Assembly: GCA_963969345.1 (NCBI GenBank)
Contig: OZ017769.1
Coordinates: 1,054,001-1,118,000, forward strand
Length of the DNA: 64,000 nt
Direction: 5' to 3'
DNA from: Turbatrix aceti
Taxonomy: Eukaryota; Nematoda; Chromadorea; Rhabditida; Panagrolaimidae
Below, one piece after another: positions 11,801-26,800 of this stretch. The translations under genes were made by a program, and so were the position numbers. The stretch's first letter is position 1. Each line of letters begins with the position of its first letter. The notes below the pieces were generated by a model that had not been told where the DNA came from, did no database searches, and saw only the letters and a list, made by a program, of their open reading frames with translations.

Positions 11801-14800
11801 TTCTGTCAACTTTTTCTTTTTCCCTCATTGAACTGAACTGTCTGTTTACAAATGCATGCATGAGCCTCCTCCTTGTACGATTTCAATTTTTCCTCTGTTA
11901 TATATTTTTTGTCCACTGTGAAGAGGAGGGCACGGGTTGCCCCCCCTCCCCAACCGACTCGACCCATTGTCAAGTCTTCGACCGGAAGTGGCCTCTTGTG
12001 GGTGCACGGTCTGCGGGAGTCGGAGCTGCTTCTTCGTGGCGTGACTCCTCCAGAGGGGGGTGCCGGAAGAAAGAACAGACGGAAAACGTCGATTGTCGTT
12101 GTCCCCGGGTTTTTTTATTGTTCCTTTATTACTGCGGTCAAGTGGTAGCCAGCAACCGCTTGATGACAGCTTCGACAGGGCATGAGGGTCCTTGAGTTAT
12201 GCCTGGATTGTTTAGGGTTGATTTTTTTGGCCGATTTGAGGAGATTTGTCAAAAATGGAGGGAAACAAGGGTGTTCGTGCGATTTTTGTACGTTCTGATA
12301 AATTCAAAAAATTTCGAAAAGCTAAAAAAATTTTTTATTTGTTTGAAAAAATGCATTGTTTTTTTTGTGAAATTAAAATGTGTATCGTATACGGTAAAAT
12401 TGTTACAAAAAGTGTATTGCTTGCAATTCACATATAAATTTTTAACAAACTTTACACCTTTTCTGCGTATTTATTAAGCTTGGCGAAGTACAAAAATCAG
12501 AACTTTTTACCATTCTACAACTAAATATGTACAATTCGTATTTATTTATCATCAAGTTTTATTTAAAGTTCCCACGCTGTTTTCATCTACCCTTTTGCTG
12601 TTTTCATCTTTTGTAGCTAACATGGTGGCCTGACTCATTTCCCAAATAAATACATACCTGTAATACGCCGCACGCATACATATTTTGTGTTGATCCGAGG
12701 ATGGCGAGAACCAATTGCCCATCCATCTATCCATCCATCCGTCACCAATCTATTGTGGACGATGGAGAAGCGTGTATATCGGGTCTTCCTGTTTGCCAAT
12801 AGGCTAATCCGTGTTGTCTGAACACGAGACGGTCATCAATGGACATAGAGGGGGGGGGGAAGGAGTTCGTTCGATCGTGCTAGCGAGAATAGTAAGTCGG
12901 TCAACATGAATGCTCTGCGCAAGGTGTGAGGTGCGAGGTGCAAGTTGCTTGCGTGTGCACAGAGAAACTGGAAATATGGTCATGTTTGAATCCAATCCAA
13001 GTTTTTGACTGTTACCGGTCCTCAAGCCTGGCCTCGGGGGATCATGCAACGACGACATCGACGACGTTTGTATTGTAGTTGATACCCCCTTCTCCTCCTT
13101 TTTCCGCTACCTGTACATAGTATATCTGTTTCTACACTTTTTTACTACTTTTACATTTTTTAAAAACCTTCTCAGAATCTAAAAAAATTATTTTTCCAGT
13201 TGTTTTTTTCGTACTTTGTCGAAAAAGCTTCATGTCAGCTTATTTGCCTCTTTCTCGACCAATAAAACCGTTATACAGACGCTTTTTGCGATTTTTATGA
13301 CTCCCAGGAGTCAGAGTCAGCATCGGAGTCCATCTCGACGCGTTGCTTCGTGACAGTCTTTTTTTTCTGGCGCCAGAAACATTTTTTTCTTTTTTTTTTG
13401 CATTTTTCATCCGAACAAAAAAATTCTCGGCACTCTGTTTTTTTCCGCACTTAAAATACATTTTCATTGAGGTGCCCTCCCCCCTCAGGCTGCTCGGATT
13501 TAGACTAAGACACTTTTTAACATCACTTGATGCGGGCCAAAAGATGCTTCTTAGCCCTAAGAATGGAGATAAGACAAAGCCTCCTGCTTTTCTTTTCTTT
13601 CGAAGAGGGCATGGCAATAAATTGTAAATTTTTATCGCGGACTCGGCTGTCATCATCAGTCCTGTGGCTTCTGGCTATCTTTTTTATTTATCAAAAAAAT
13701 GAATAATAGACTGAAAAATAAGAGAATGAAGCGGATGTTTCTTGACTCGTTAGCTGTCCAGTATAGGTTGGCTCGGACTGGTCACGCACGATGTCAGCAT
13801 GCAGCAGGGGTGCTTTACGATATTTTTTGAAAAAAATATTTTTTTATTTTTTTTTATAAAAAATTAAAACAATACTTTTTTTGTTTTTTCATTTATTAAA
13901 ATTTTATTGTTTTTTTTTGTTTTTTAAATTTATTAGCTTTTTAAATAAATTTTACAATTTTTTAAAAATTTGTTTGCTTAAATTTCAACAATCATTAAAT
14001 CCGCCTCCCTCAAATCTAATCTCCCTTGTTAGAAAAATTGTGACAGCAACAGGTAGTTGTGTTGTGTCGTCTGACCAGCCTGAGGCTCCCCGAACACACA
14101 AACAAACGTTCACCTCCTCCTTCCTGATGTTGGTTGTCGCCGGTCGGCCCCAACCCACCGCAGGGGATCCATCCTGCCCCTGCTGTGTCTGTGTCTGTGG
14201 CACTGCTAATCTCTGCACCTTTTCTCCGGACACTGTTATAGTTCCCGTCAGCTGCTCGTTTTACACCTTGATTACTCACCGCAATTTTTAAATATTTTAT
14301 TATCTTCGAGTAACGATTTATTTTTTTGTTCAAAAAAATTATACGTAGAGTTCGTTCTTCGCTGACTGAACAATCAATCTTTAACTGTGGTGTCTTATCT
14401 GGCAAATTAACCGGGCTGGAAGGGAAGATGCCTGAAGAAACAAAAATTAATGACTTTTGTTTGTCTGATCAAATTATTCAGGTCTTTGTCAGTCGTCAGT
14501 CGGCATGAGTCACGTTGAGTTGAGTTGTTGTCTGTCTAATTACTCAACTGATGATCGTCGTTGTGTTCGGTGTCAAATTTCTGCCGTTTGGAACAAATTC
14601 AAAAAGTACATATTTAATTTTGACATGGAAGATGACGCACACGTTCAATTCTGTCGGATTTTCAAAAAAAATCGGGCAAATTTACGTTTTAAAAAATTAT
14701 TTACAATATTTTTCTAATTTCAATTTTTTCCGGCTATTAAAATTTACACTCACTGTCGTCTCCTTTTGCGGCCGTTATTCCGCTTACTGTTTGTATATAC

Positions 14801-17800
14801 TACTTCTCTCTTTTTTTATTCTATCGTCACCTCATTGTCGACCAAATAAATATACTAAGTGGCGCAAAGACAGCGCCGTCGACTGGATGGGTGCGATGCG
14901 ATGCAGAGCAACACCATGGTCCATGACTGACAAAAAATTGAATTGTTTTCCTCCTGTTGGCCAAAAACTGACCATGCCGCTTTTTTTGGCCAACAGGGGG
15001 CATCTTCAACACTTTGGCACGCACCCACCGGCCGGCCTGGACTGCAGGCACTCGTTCAGTTTCAAGAAGCTGTTAGCTAATTTTTTTTCGTGGTCGTGGT
15101 CAAAAATGTGGTCATCTGTCGCGTGGGAAAGACGGGGGGAGATGGATGGGATGAGGTGTTGTTTGTCTTTCGGACAATGCCAACGTAATGCTCCTCTTTT
15201 CTTCCTACGCAAAAAAATTTATGGCGTCAGGAAAATTTTTCTTGCAATTTAGATAAAAACTTTAAAATTCAATTTTGGATTTTTTTATATTTAAAAACTG
15301 TTTCAGTAATTTTTTCATCACTGCCGAGTAATTTGCAGATTGCATAGATTTCTGATTTCAAGGCTACTACCAATGACTGACGGTCGCGCACCTGATTTAT
15401 GACCCTATTCATTTTCTTCTGCCCCGGGGGGTTAAATTGTTTTTTGTCTCCTCGCTTTTCATCATCAGCAGTAGTCACTAAAGCAACAGCGTTCGCTCGT
15501 TCGTTTGTTCCTCCATCAGCCAACCGCCTGCAGGCCAGGAGGAACAGATTAGATTTTTGCCTTCCTTCCCCACATATAATACTTTCTTGCCCGACTAGCT
15601 GGCGCCATCGTCCCAATTTCGATGCTGGATGGTTGATCGTTTTGTTTATAGCTGTGGTGTATTTAGTGTTCCTGTTCCTTCCACCAGACAAAATGGGGCC
15701 GGTAGTTTTGGTGGTGGTGGTTGGGGTGTTCAATTGATCATCTATCATAAATATTAGATGATTTTATTTTTTAAATGTTTTTTTGCTTTTGGTTTCTTGC
15801 ATTTTGTTTTTTTTTATTTTTGAAGTAAATCAACTCGTGATTTTTTCAATGCCTGCGGTTAAATGACTCACCCATAAATTGAATTCCTGCACCGAAAAAA
15901 GGGCAATGATTGTGTTTATACTAACATAAGTAATCGTTTCCGTGATCGTTTCCTGCATCATTGAATCTTGTGATTTTGTTCTCCTCAGCCAGGTAAAAAT
16001 CACCGTGAAAGGTATGCAGATATTTTACCTGCCAGGGGCCGCTTCATTGATTCTGAATTTTAAACAGTCAGATGTCATTTTTTTGATGTTTTCGATGACC
16101 CCAACAAAATACTGTCTTTTTTGATGACTTCAAACTCCTCTTCCGACAGTCCGTCCCGTGTTTGAAGAAGTCCCATGAATAGAAATAAATGCGTGAACAT
16201 GCATGCATTCGGGAGAGGTGTAAGAAATGACTGGGAATTAGGTCTCGTCGACACGCTGTCGTCAATTAGCGGCGTGGTTTCTCACGCCTTCTTCAAAGCG
16301 AACGAACGGAGATTTGGATGGATGGAGAACAAACTTTTATACCATTGTTTCTACTTTCCGACAAAACAAGTGGATTGACACATTTGCAACAACTTGAACA
16401 AATGTTTTTTTTAGATAGTTGGGGAGTTCGATGTGTTTTGAGATGTCGATGAGCTCATTTTTGGTGGGGCAATGTGTTTTTTACAAAACGATTTTTTGAA
16501 ACGTATTTCACTGAAATTTTTTTAACAATTTTACAAATCAAAACTTACAAAAATTTATTACAAAACCTTACTTCTTTTGTATGTTTTTTTACAAAAAATA
16601 TATACATTAAACTTTAAACTTTTTTACATTAAAGTTTAAAGTTTTGTTTTTTTAACTTTAAAGTTTTTTACATTAGTACATTAAACTTTTTTCAGTGTTT
16701 TTGAATTTTTTTTATTGTATTAAAATAAATGTTTTTTTTCTGAACTAAAATTTTGCATTCGCATATTGCAGGCAACTTGTTGCCACTTGTTTAAAATTAT
16801 CCGTGTCTTAATCCCCTCTAATGTGCTAATTTTATAACCCTTAGTTCCACCCATGAAAGCCAATTAACCCTGACGCGAATCATCAGGCATATCAGTCTTC
16901 GCCCCGGGCAATAAAAAATCTTTTTCCACTTGTTGATCGCGTTAAAACATAAAATTGCTCTTTTTTTGTGAGCTGCCGTTGAGAAAAAACTTTTTTCCCG
17001 TCGTTATGGCTTTAACTGGCGGTTGACGGTTGACGGTTGATGGTTGTGTCAACTGTCGTAAATCTATGGTATTGTTTAAAAATTATAGATACTTAATAGA
17101 TATTTACCAACCCACCCAGTCGGGTGGTTTGAAAAGATTAAAAGTTGACTGGAATGCATTTATTTTGTGTGTGCGCTGTGTGATTCGTGGTGATTGATGA
17201 TGACTCCTAGAGGCAAGCTTGGCTTTGCTCTGGGGCTGCTGCCATCGCTCAACGCATCCAGTCATGCGTGGTGGTGGCTGCTACGGATCGGCGGCACCCG
17301 AGCTGCCCGGGGTGAGGGAAAGGTCGATGGACAGGCCGACGACGACTGACTCATACCCGGGTTGTTTCCACGGCATTTGGTACGTTTTGGCATGACTCCT
17401 CACCCCTCCGCTGCCGAAAAATAAACGAATGAATGAATGAATGAGTGGCCCATTAAAAGTCAGCCGAGGGCGGAGGGTGGGGTGGGGGTAATGACGCCAG
17501 GTGATAGATACTGCCATGACCACCACGACCACTCTCGATGGTTGTTAGACGAATCGTGCAACAACCAGGTGGCGCGAACCAATTTAGGACCCCGTTTTTT
17601 AATAGCCTACCCTCGCCTAACTTGGCCCAATTTTTCGGGCTCAATTTAGCGCACTGACCACGCCTCACCTTACCACCTGGACAGGTGAGTGCGCATTTGG
17701 CAGTTTTACCTTTATTTTACAATAAAATAATTTTTTTTCATCACCTTTGACGGCTCATTTCTGTTTTCCTTTTTTTCCTTAAAAATGGCCTTGCCCGGAT

Positions 17801-20800
17801 TTTTTTACTCTGTTGAAGAAAAAAAATTTGCGACTTGCGGCTATTCTTTTGATTTTTTTACCACCTCCTGTGAGTAACGAATGCCGGCATGCGGTGTGAC
17901 TTGCTGCGCGCGCGACACGCTATCATCCATCCATCGTGCATCGTCCAGAGACAAGATAAATGACGCCGATTCACCCCCATCGGCAAGAATAGAAGTAAGA
18001 ATAGCTGCTGCCAGCAGATCCATTGTTTATTTTTCCCCCTTTGTTAGTATAATACTTTTTGCGCGAGGTGGGAAAAGAGTCCGAAAAAGACTCCGTGTGG
18101 GGTGGGCAGCGGTCGGGGGATGGTGATTGGCGCGGTCAAAGTAGTACAGCGGGCTAACAGCCTCCCAGACAAGCAGAAACGTGAATCACGCTTCTGGTGG
18201 TGGGCTGCGTTTCGTGTTGGCCGTCGAGAGTGACTGACCGATGGATAGATGACCAAGGTCGAACGAACACGGTTCGTATTTTTTTATTTCTCGCCGTGAG
18301 CTGCAAGCCAACTTACAGAAGAATTTTATTTTCACAACTTTTTTTTAAATAATATTTTTAAAAAAAATTTAATTTTTTTTAATTTTTAAAATATTAATTT
18401 TTAAATTTTTTTAATATTTTTAAATTTTTTGAAACCCTCTAAATAAAGAATCCAAAACCAAAAATTTTTCATGCCCTCTTACCTGTCCAAAATCCCCCCA
18501 AATCCAAGGTCTCATGCATTTGCATAATACACGTCTAGTCAAGTCGCCAAGTGTGAACCCCGACACCCGCAAAACGCAAAACAAAATCAAATCGGCCCAT
18601 AATGTCCATAATACCGCTCAAGGTTTTTTCTTCACCCCAAGCTGGAGCGAGCCCAGGCGCGGACGAGACTAATCACGCATCAACATGATGGATGTACTCC
18701 CCATTTCTGCCAGCCCAGCCCATCGATCCCCCCCTCCCTCCCTGGTCATGTGCGCGATCCAACCCTTTTACGGGTTGTTGCTGTGGTTCGATGACAGGTT
18801 TCGCGCATTTGTGGTGGGTGATGGGGGAAGAAGAGGGGGGTTGATGTGAAAGCGACACCGTGTCATAATCACTTGTGTCAACACCATCACCATACACACG
18901 CGTGTCTTTACCCGATTCCGATTTCGGGTCTTAGCGGGCATAAATATTTTTCATTCCTTAAAGATTCAAGTGCGCGAACAACTGCGCAATTGCCTTTTTG
19001 GAGGCTCCCAAATAATTAAATAATTTTTGCTCCGTACTGTAAATATTTTTCGTGCCAAGACCAATTTACAGTTTCTATAGTATCCCTCAATCAGTACGAC
19101 ACAAAATTCAAAACAAAATTAGTGTCATTTTTGATTGAGTGCCACCGGCAACCAGCTAACTGACCATCCATCCGTCATGTTTTGTCCGCTCCATAAAATG
19201 ATCGTTTAATTTTTCTTTCCATCGGACAAAATTCAGTAGAGGACTGTTGTATAATTTGACAGAACAGACCGCATTGAGGAACACTGAAATTGAAAATTGA
19301 AAAACGAGGATTGAATGCACCTCCGACCAACGTAGTATGTCTAGTAGACCGACGGCGTTGGTTCGATTGTAATTGATTGACCTATTGGATTGACTGACTG
19401 ACCAACTAACAAAATAACTAACTGACCACCACGAGCACCTCCTCATCGATGTAACTGCCCCGAATTCTATCCAACCGTTGATTATGGATTTCCGAAAATT
19501 TCTCTGTCAACCAATAACAATTTCTTTAAGTGCACAATTTTTTTCTGATCACGTTTTTTTGACAATTTTCTATCTATCCTTCTATCATAAATCAAAGCCC
19601 CAAGATACTCTGGACGTATACGTCTGATGCGAGATTCGTCGTCGGTCGTCGATCGACCATTGTTGCATTTTTTCCATTCTTAGGCATCGATTCAATTTAT
19701 TCTCAATTCCTAGCGTGAAATTGTTGAGCAACATTTTCTTTCTATTTTTTATCGATAACACAACGACGGGCTCACATGGAGGCCCACTTGTCGGTTGACT
19801 CATTCGACCGGCCACGTCCTGTTCGAATTCAATTGCAACACGAGGTGCAAAAACAGGCCTGGGCCGTATATTTTACTTCGACAGTTTTATTGTCTTTGCG
19901 CGTACCAGGAGATAAATAGTCAGACTCCGCCCCCTTCCAAGTGCCTTCCTCCTCCTTCTGCGCGGAGCGGCAGAAATTTATTTCCAAGTGTCTTCGTTTC
20001 TGAACAGCGTGCGTTCGCTGGGCCAACTGGGTTTGTCTTATGTTAGCTGGTTTATTCGGGTGAATTATCAGTGGGTTCTGCGATTTTGGTTTATCGGTTC
20101 CCATACCCATATATCGGGTGAACAAAGTGGGATATTACCTATTCAAACGACATTCGATAACTCAAAGACGAAAGTTGTGGGTACACTTATCCCAGCTGAG
20201 TATCCTCGATTTTTTTTGGGATGCTTTATCCCATCCATGTTCCTGTCTCCTAACCTTAACCCAATGCCAACGATTCAAACCCAATCTTCACACCCTCCAT
20301 CATCCCAGATCTCCTAGCTATTCATTATCGAGTGGTGTACTTGGCACCCTCGGAGGCACTTGGGCACTCCTTCCCCCCCTGTTTCCTCTTACATCTGTGC
20401 CGCTGCCTTACTTCCACAGTCGGTCGCGCGGGCAGTTCATAAAACTTTTTTTTGCGGGTCGACGATGCCGCCGCCGCCGTTCGCGTTCGCGTTCGCGTCC
20501 GCAATCTCAGTCTCCCGTTCCCCGTTCACACCTCACTTCCAATATGGAGTGGTAGCCACAGCCACAGCCCCGGCCACGGACACCGCGCATGCAAACGCGC
20601 CCAGCCCAGCAATCATGTTCGATTAGTAGCAAAGCAGTCGTCGTCGTAGTCCTTGTTGGTGGCCCGCCAGATAACTTACTGACTGCCAGATTGTTGCGCG
20701 CTGCGTGGATGCGTTCGTTTTTACACAATCTGACTTGCCAGATAATTTTTGTATTATACATTTTATCTTGCGCTTCAATGATTTTGATTTTTTGTTCGTG

Positions 20801-20873
20801 TAAAGCTCATTTTTTAATATTTTTAGCACAACTCTCCAGTCCATGCCCCCGACACCTCGATGACGTGATTCAC
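8847..20873. other. 12 kb without a supported gene, upstream of the Toll receptor
   Basis: Many short open frames exist, but none shows domain content, codon bias like its neighbours, or plausible splice partners. The stretch holds T-rich blocks, a run of ten G at ~12848, CCATC-type repeats near 12721-12740, (GAAT)n near 17425-17444, TTGACGG repeats near 17028-17042, and a patch built from ACTTTAAA/TTTAAAGT units at ~16605-16690. It could contain 5' untranslated exons, enhancers or non-coding RNAs of the downstream gene; the sequence alone does not show which. Confidence 0.6.
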
Positions 20874-23800
20874 ATGATCATGTATCGTTGCCCCTTTTTT
20901 GCATTATTCTTGCTGCTGGCAGCGGTAACAATGCCACCGGGTGTTGGCGCCCAATTTTCGGGTGGTGAATTCGACGTCTTCCGGTACAAATGTCCAGATC
21001 CGTAAGTTTTTTGCCCATAAAACCGGTAACAGCACGCACATATTGCGAGTAGTTAGGCGACTGCAAAAAAAATGAATGGAAAAATTTGATCCGGCACGGC
21101 ACGCGCGCGCGGAATGACATCTTGTTTTGTGCCAAATCGACCGGAAATGTTGTTTCCGACGCGTGTTGTGGGTTATTGTGGGTCAGCATTTCACCCCACA
21201 CCTATCTCGAGGTGCAATCGACCTTCGGATGATGATTGCCAAGTGCACCGGTAATTTTTTCAAGCATCTCTTTAAAATTGAGCAAGAGTGAGCTTTTTCA
21301 AATTCGACTCCTGTTCGACTTTAACAATCCATGGTTGCACTTGGCAGTCAGTCATCCATCTATTTGCGACCAAATTAAACGACCCCCCCCCCTCCCGCTG
21401 CCACATGACGGTTTATAGACCCCCGTTAAGGTTGGATGACTGGCTAACTGTTGATGTTGTCCCCGGGGATTGTCGCACAATCGACTCTGCTAATTTGCAT
21501 TTTTACAAACGGGCTAAAAGGACCAATTTCGCCGACCGCCGCTCGCCGCCAAGTTTCACGATTTCACCCCAGATCCACCACAGATATCGTTTCCTTTCTG
21601 TTTTCCCAGAATGAAAACCTGCAGAGCCTTACAAAAGCTCAAGGACCCCATTTGTCAAGCTTTTGTGGAAGTTGACAAAAGCCGGGGTGACTGCGCTAAG
21701 CCCCCTGCGGCGCGTGGAAAAGTAAAACAGTGTCTGTCTGGCGGAAGGGATATGCAAATTGGAAGGGTCACCAGCACCGGGATCCTGATCGCTTGGCACC
21801 CCGGATGACAAAAAACGACAAATGACTGACTTGCGGACCAGCCACTTGTCGAGGCTTATGAGCTCTCTGCGTGACGCAACACTTGAGCACCAGCGCCTAG
21901 AAGTCAGATCGGCACTCAAATACCGGCACAAGGGGCATTTGGGTCGTCAAGGGCCAGGTCATTGAGCGGACCAACCGGGTATTGGATTAAGCCTTTGTCT
22001 TTCTTTTCCTTTCAAACAGGTGGATCCTGAGAGATACCTAATCTGGGGTCTACAAACAGCTCAAAAAGATACTGTTTCATTTTTTTTCTACTTCCCGAAA
22101 AAAAGAGCGGGAATAGGCAGCAGAAGCGAGCAAGACTGATCGCATAATGAGTCTCTCGTCTCCCTTTCGTCGCGCCGTTCTCTGACCTCCTTTGACCACC
22201 CCGACGAGAGAATGCATAATGATTCCCGCCGTGTCGTCCGACACGTTAGACCGTTTCGGCAATCATAACGAGGCAATATTTACCCAATTTTCTCTTTTCT
22301 GGGTTCCATTAGGCGCTCCTACGCAATCGTCACCCCGAAACAAAAAAAACGGACACGCCGGCTTTCATCTTCGGATTCTATTGTCTCGCTGGCCCGGGCA
22401 TAGGTGTCAAAGGAAACGTTGCTATTTGCACTACTGAACATTGAGTAAGGTTTCCAAGGACAAGTACATAGTATGCGTAGCCGAAACAAAAAAGAAGCAT
22501 CCGTTAAGGGTAGTTTTTCACACCTTCTGGTTGGCTATGGAACAAAACCGGTAATTTTACATCCTTAAAAGGCATGCAATTACGATCGCAATTAACGCAA
22601 AAAATCCAGAATGTTTAAAATTAAGCATTGCACGTCAAAAAAGTTAATTAAGTAAATAATTAATTAATTAATTAAAATTTCCAAAAACGTCATAAGCATT
22701 TTTTTTCAGGTGTTCATGCGTGCCAGACGTGGTCGACGATCGACACCTGGTCATCACGTGCAAGCTGGACTCGCTCAACGGTGAAGACTTCGCAGCCGAT
22801 TTTCCCAAAAACGCGACAAAAGCCCTGACAATCCGATGCACAAATCCCAGGCTGACATCCGTCTTCACAGACGACATGTTCCAGGGTTTTACCAATCTCC
22901 GGGATCTCAGGATATCAGTAAGCGACTTGAATTCTTCTATCAAAAAATGAATTAAAAAAATTTCAGAACTGCCTAACACCCCACTTGCCAGCGAATATCT
23001 TCCGAGGCCTCGTGGGCCTTCGCATGCTCCAACTCTCCCGGCTGTCAGAAAAAAAGCACGTCAGTCTGGCTCCTGCCGTATTTCACCCCATCACTGGACT
23101 GGAGAAACTCGCTATCACCGATTGCTCTATTCAGCAGTTTGGCGACAACGTTTTCTGTCCTCTCGCCAATCTCCAGGTTTGTTTTAATCGCCATAAACGG
23201 CGTGAAATACATATTTACAAATGACGGGTTCAGGGGTTGTAAAATCAATCGTTTTGTCTCGGGAAACAATAAAACTCGCGTCTGGTCATGACCTGAGTTT
23301 TATTGCCCTTGTTGTTGTTGGTTGATTGCTTCGAAAGTTAGGGAACAATGTGGGCATGTTTTTCGTAATACAAAACATACTATTTTTTTTGGAATTTTTT
23401 TTTTATTTTCGAAAAATAGTTTTTCACTTATTTATTCATTTTTATCGTAAATTTTCTTTTAACCGTATTTTTTTCGTGTTAGAACACGTTTTTCTTCTTT
23501 TTTTATCGCAAAATTTCTAGGATTTGTGTGTTTCATTTGTCCTAAAAATTTTCTAAATTTACGGTTGCTTCCAGTTTGCACTTGTAACAATTTTCATCGT
23601 AAGCCGGCTTACTTAAGATGAATGCCAAATTTTGTCAGTAATTGTCATCCAGGACCATCTTGCGCAGATTGCACCCAAATTACAACAATTTTTCAAGGCA
23701 TATTTATAAAATGGGTGCGAAGACGCAAATGTGCAATATTTGGTTCAATATTGCGCATTTGCCAGGTCCACTTGAGAAGGAAGACCAGACCCCAAGGCGG

Positions 23801-26800
23801 CAGCCAGCCGGTTTATGACTACGGGCACACTTGGACGCGTTTGTTGTCATAATTGGACGACGACAAACCCAGCCACGCGCAGACCCCAGTGGGTTTGGTG
23901 CTGCTGCGCGAGGTCAATTTTGAATGGTGCGCATTTGATTCGAAAGCGTGGTTCGTTTGGCGCATGCATGCATGACCACTGGGGTTCTCCCCTGACCACG
24001 GACCGATGACCCATGGACCATAGCGCAAACAAGTGTTTTGCCGCTTGCGCATCGAATCCATCGCATCGCGCAGGGCAGCAATCTTTGTGTGGTCTGAGTG
24101 GACAACAAATTATTTATTTGTAAGGGGGATTTATTTGAAAAGGGAGGATTATTCAATGGGTATCGCTTTGAAGATGAAAGTGACAAAGACAGGGGGATCA
24201 GGCACACGGGGAAAACAAAGTGAAAGAATTCACAACGTGGATTGCAAGAAAAATAAGGGAAAACAAGTTTACGGCAAAATTTTTCGTTGCAGAAAAAAAA
24301 TCGTAGAAATTCGCTATCAAAAATTTTCTTTGCGAGAGACATCGGATATAAAAATTCCCCAATGACAGTTTTCGTCACACTTTTTTATCTTCTTTTTTTT
24401 TGCAGATTCTGAACGTAACCGGTAACCGTCTTCCGACAGCCCGTCTGGACTCGACTTCATGCCCCCTTCCCCAACTTGTCATCCTCGACTTCTCCGGGAA
24501 CGTGATCGAACGAATCGCCTCCACTGACCTCCAAGGCTTCCCTTCCCTCCGACAACTCGTCGCCGTAGGAAACGGTCTCCACGCCATCGAGCTCGGTGCC
24601 TTCGCGGACCTCCCTGCGCTCCAGCACGTCGACTTCGAGGACAACGCGCTCGTCGACCTCCCTCTCCTCCCGGCGGCCCTGCTCCACGTCAACCTCGCCC
24701 GGAATCAGCTGGAGTTCATCCCGGCTTCCGTGGCCAATCTCGACAAGCTGGTATCGCTCAACGTGTCTGACAACCTGATCACGACCGGGACCCCGTTCGC
24801 GTTGACTGGCAGACAACTCGAGACTCTCGACATCAGTCGGAATCGATTTGACGTCGTTCCTTCGAGGTTGTTTGCCGAGGCTCAGCCATCGTTGCTCTAC
24901 CTGTACGTGGCCGGCAACCAGATTGCCGTTCTACAGGCCGGCCAACTTGTCAACCTGACCAGACTTCAAAAAGTGAGTTTTTACGATATTTTACGGTAGA
25001 AATGGTTAACTGTGGGTTCCTGGCCTAAAATTACGATTATTGTGCTTTTTTGTGACAAAGACTTGATTGACGGTAAACAGGCCATAGCGGATTACGGTAA
25101 TCAGCCTATCCTGCGCAATATGGCCGAAGCAACGATCAAACAATACAAGATCGTATTTCCTCTCAAAAAGGCTCTCAAAAAACGCATTGGAGTTTTTGTT
25201 GGACTCTTGAAAACTGACAGGCGGGGTGAGGGGGCGATATTGACACAGATGTGCGCGGGGAAACGATGCCAATATGAACGGGATTAGAATGAAGATTATT
25301 AGAAAAAATGAATTGGATAAGATTAGGATAAGTGGGGTAGAGGTGATGAGGACATGGTCAAGTGGGTGGTTACGGTATTTTTTGAAGTACTTCTTTTCGC
25401 TTCAGGATGCGTTTTTTCTCATTTCTGTTAAAAAATATTTTTTACCTAAAAAATGCTACTTTTTAAATTTACTTATTACATAAAAAACATTTTCGCTTCA
25501 AGACACAGTTTTTCTGTTATTTGCCATGCGCTTCTGTTTGATGACCTCCTGACAGTTTTGTCTTATTTTTTATGGCATTTGACTGGCTCAATGACTGTAA
25601 AACAAGCAGACGACAGTCGCTCTTCGACTTGGACACTCCCAACCACCTCCCCGATCTCCGGGCAGTGTGCATAACTGTCAAGTGTTACGTCAGCAGAAGG
25701 CGATAGTGGCACAACTGTCTGCCACCATCGCCCTGCTCCTGCTGTTCAACCAACACCAATCCAAGTGTTGGTTGTAAAGTCATTTTCCTTATTTTCGGAA
25801 AAAGACAGCAGGACCAGCAACCACTGTGGCTGCGCCAAATGTCACCTCTCCCGGTTTTTGTTCTTTTCTTTTTTGGGGTCATTTTTCTGTCATTGACGCT
25901 GTGGCGTGCCATTCATTGCATTTCTAAGAAAAAATCTAACCACGAGAAAAGATGACACCAGGAAGATGGCAAAACAATGTACAGGCGAGAAAATAACCGA
26001 GAACGGCATGCGCGCGCGCAGGGGGGGGGGGGGATCGAGATACATATCTGGCACATGCCTTTCTCTTCTCGGCTTGCAAGGTGGCGTAATTATTGTCGAG
26101 ACAAACACTTACTATTATTTACGAGGGTCATTCGATGTCAAGCGATCTCATTATACAATTTCGACCTAGCAAAAAAACATGAAATTACGCAAGAGGGTGA
26201 AGGCCCTAAATTTTTGGGGCACCAGAAGACTCAAAAATATCGTAAAAAATTGGAAATACATAAGAAACACGAAAAAATAAATAAAATGTGCTGTTACGTT
26301 TTTTCGTTGTAGGAGTAAAATTTAGGTAATGTAACCGTTTTTTTCTTTTTTTTCATATTTGATTTTCAGCTCGACCTCTCGAACAACAAAATCACAAGCC
26401 TGTTCGAAAGCTCTTTTTCCGGACCCTCGGATCTCGTCGATCTCGATCTATCCGCGAACAAAATCTACCGAATCGATGTCGGCGTCTTCGGTGATGTCGC
26501 ACGTCGCCTCCAGCGCATCAGTCTCGCCGGCAACATGCTCCACGAACTCCCGACGGCACTCAGTCGCCTCTCCAAGGTCCGGGAACTCGATCTCTCCCAC
26601 AACGTCATCGTGAAGCTGTACAAGTTTGTCCTCAACAAACTCGATCACCTCCAGCGACTCGACCTCTCCCACAACCGTATCTCCACCGTCGAGTCCTACG
26701 TCTTCGCGGACTGTCCTCACCTCTCCGAGCTGAGTCTTGCGACCAACAGAATCGATTCAATTGCCGGAGATGCTTTTGAAAAATGCCCCCATCTCAAGGC

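Noticed and set aside
9281..12200. Several 60-130 codon open frames on both strands
   Set aside because: They overlap each other in different frames, have no recognisable domains and no consistent splice sites.
15298..15305. CTGTTTCA (C. elegans piRNA-type upstream motif), also at 22072 and 5212
   Set aside because: Three isolated copies in 64 kb fit chance; there is no cluster.
19351..19375. GGTTCGATTGT as a tRNA B-box
   Set aside because: It deviates from the consensus and no cloverleaf or A-box could be placed upstream.
20118..20649. Ser/Arg-rich frames near 20.4-20.6 kb resembling an SR protein
   Set aside because: The Arg/Ser content comes from a TTCGCG repeat read in several frames; no RRM or exon structure accompanies it.
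26021..26033. Run of 13 G as a quadruplex or regulatory element
   Set aside because: A single homopolymer run in an intron; more likely a slippage tract or sequencing-sensitive site.
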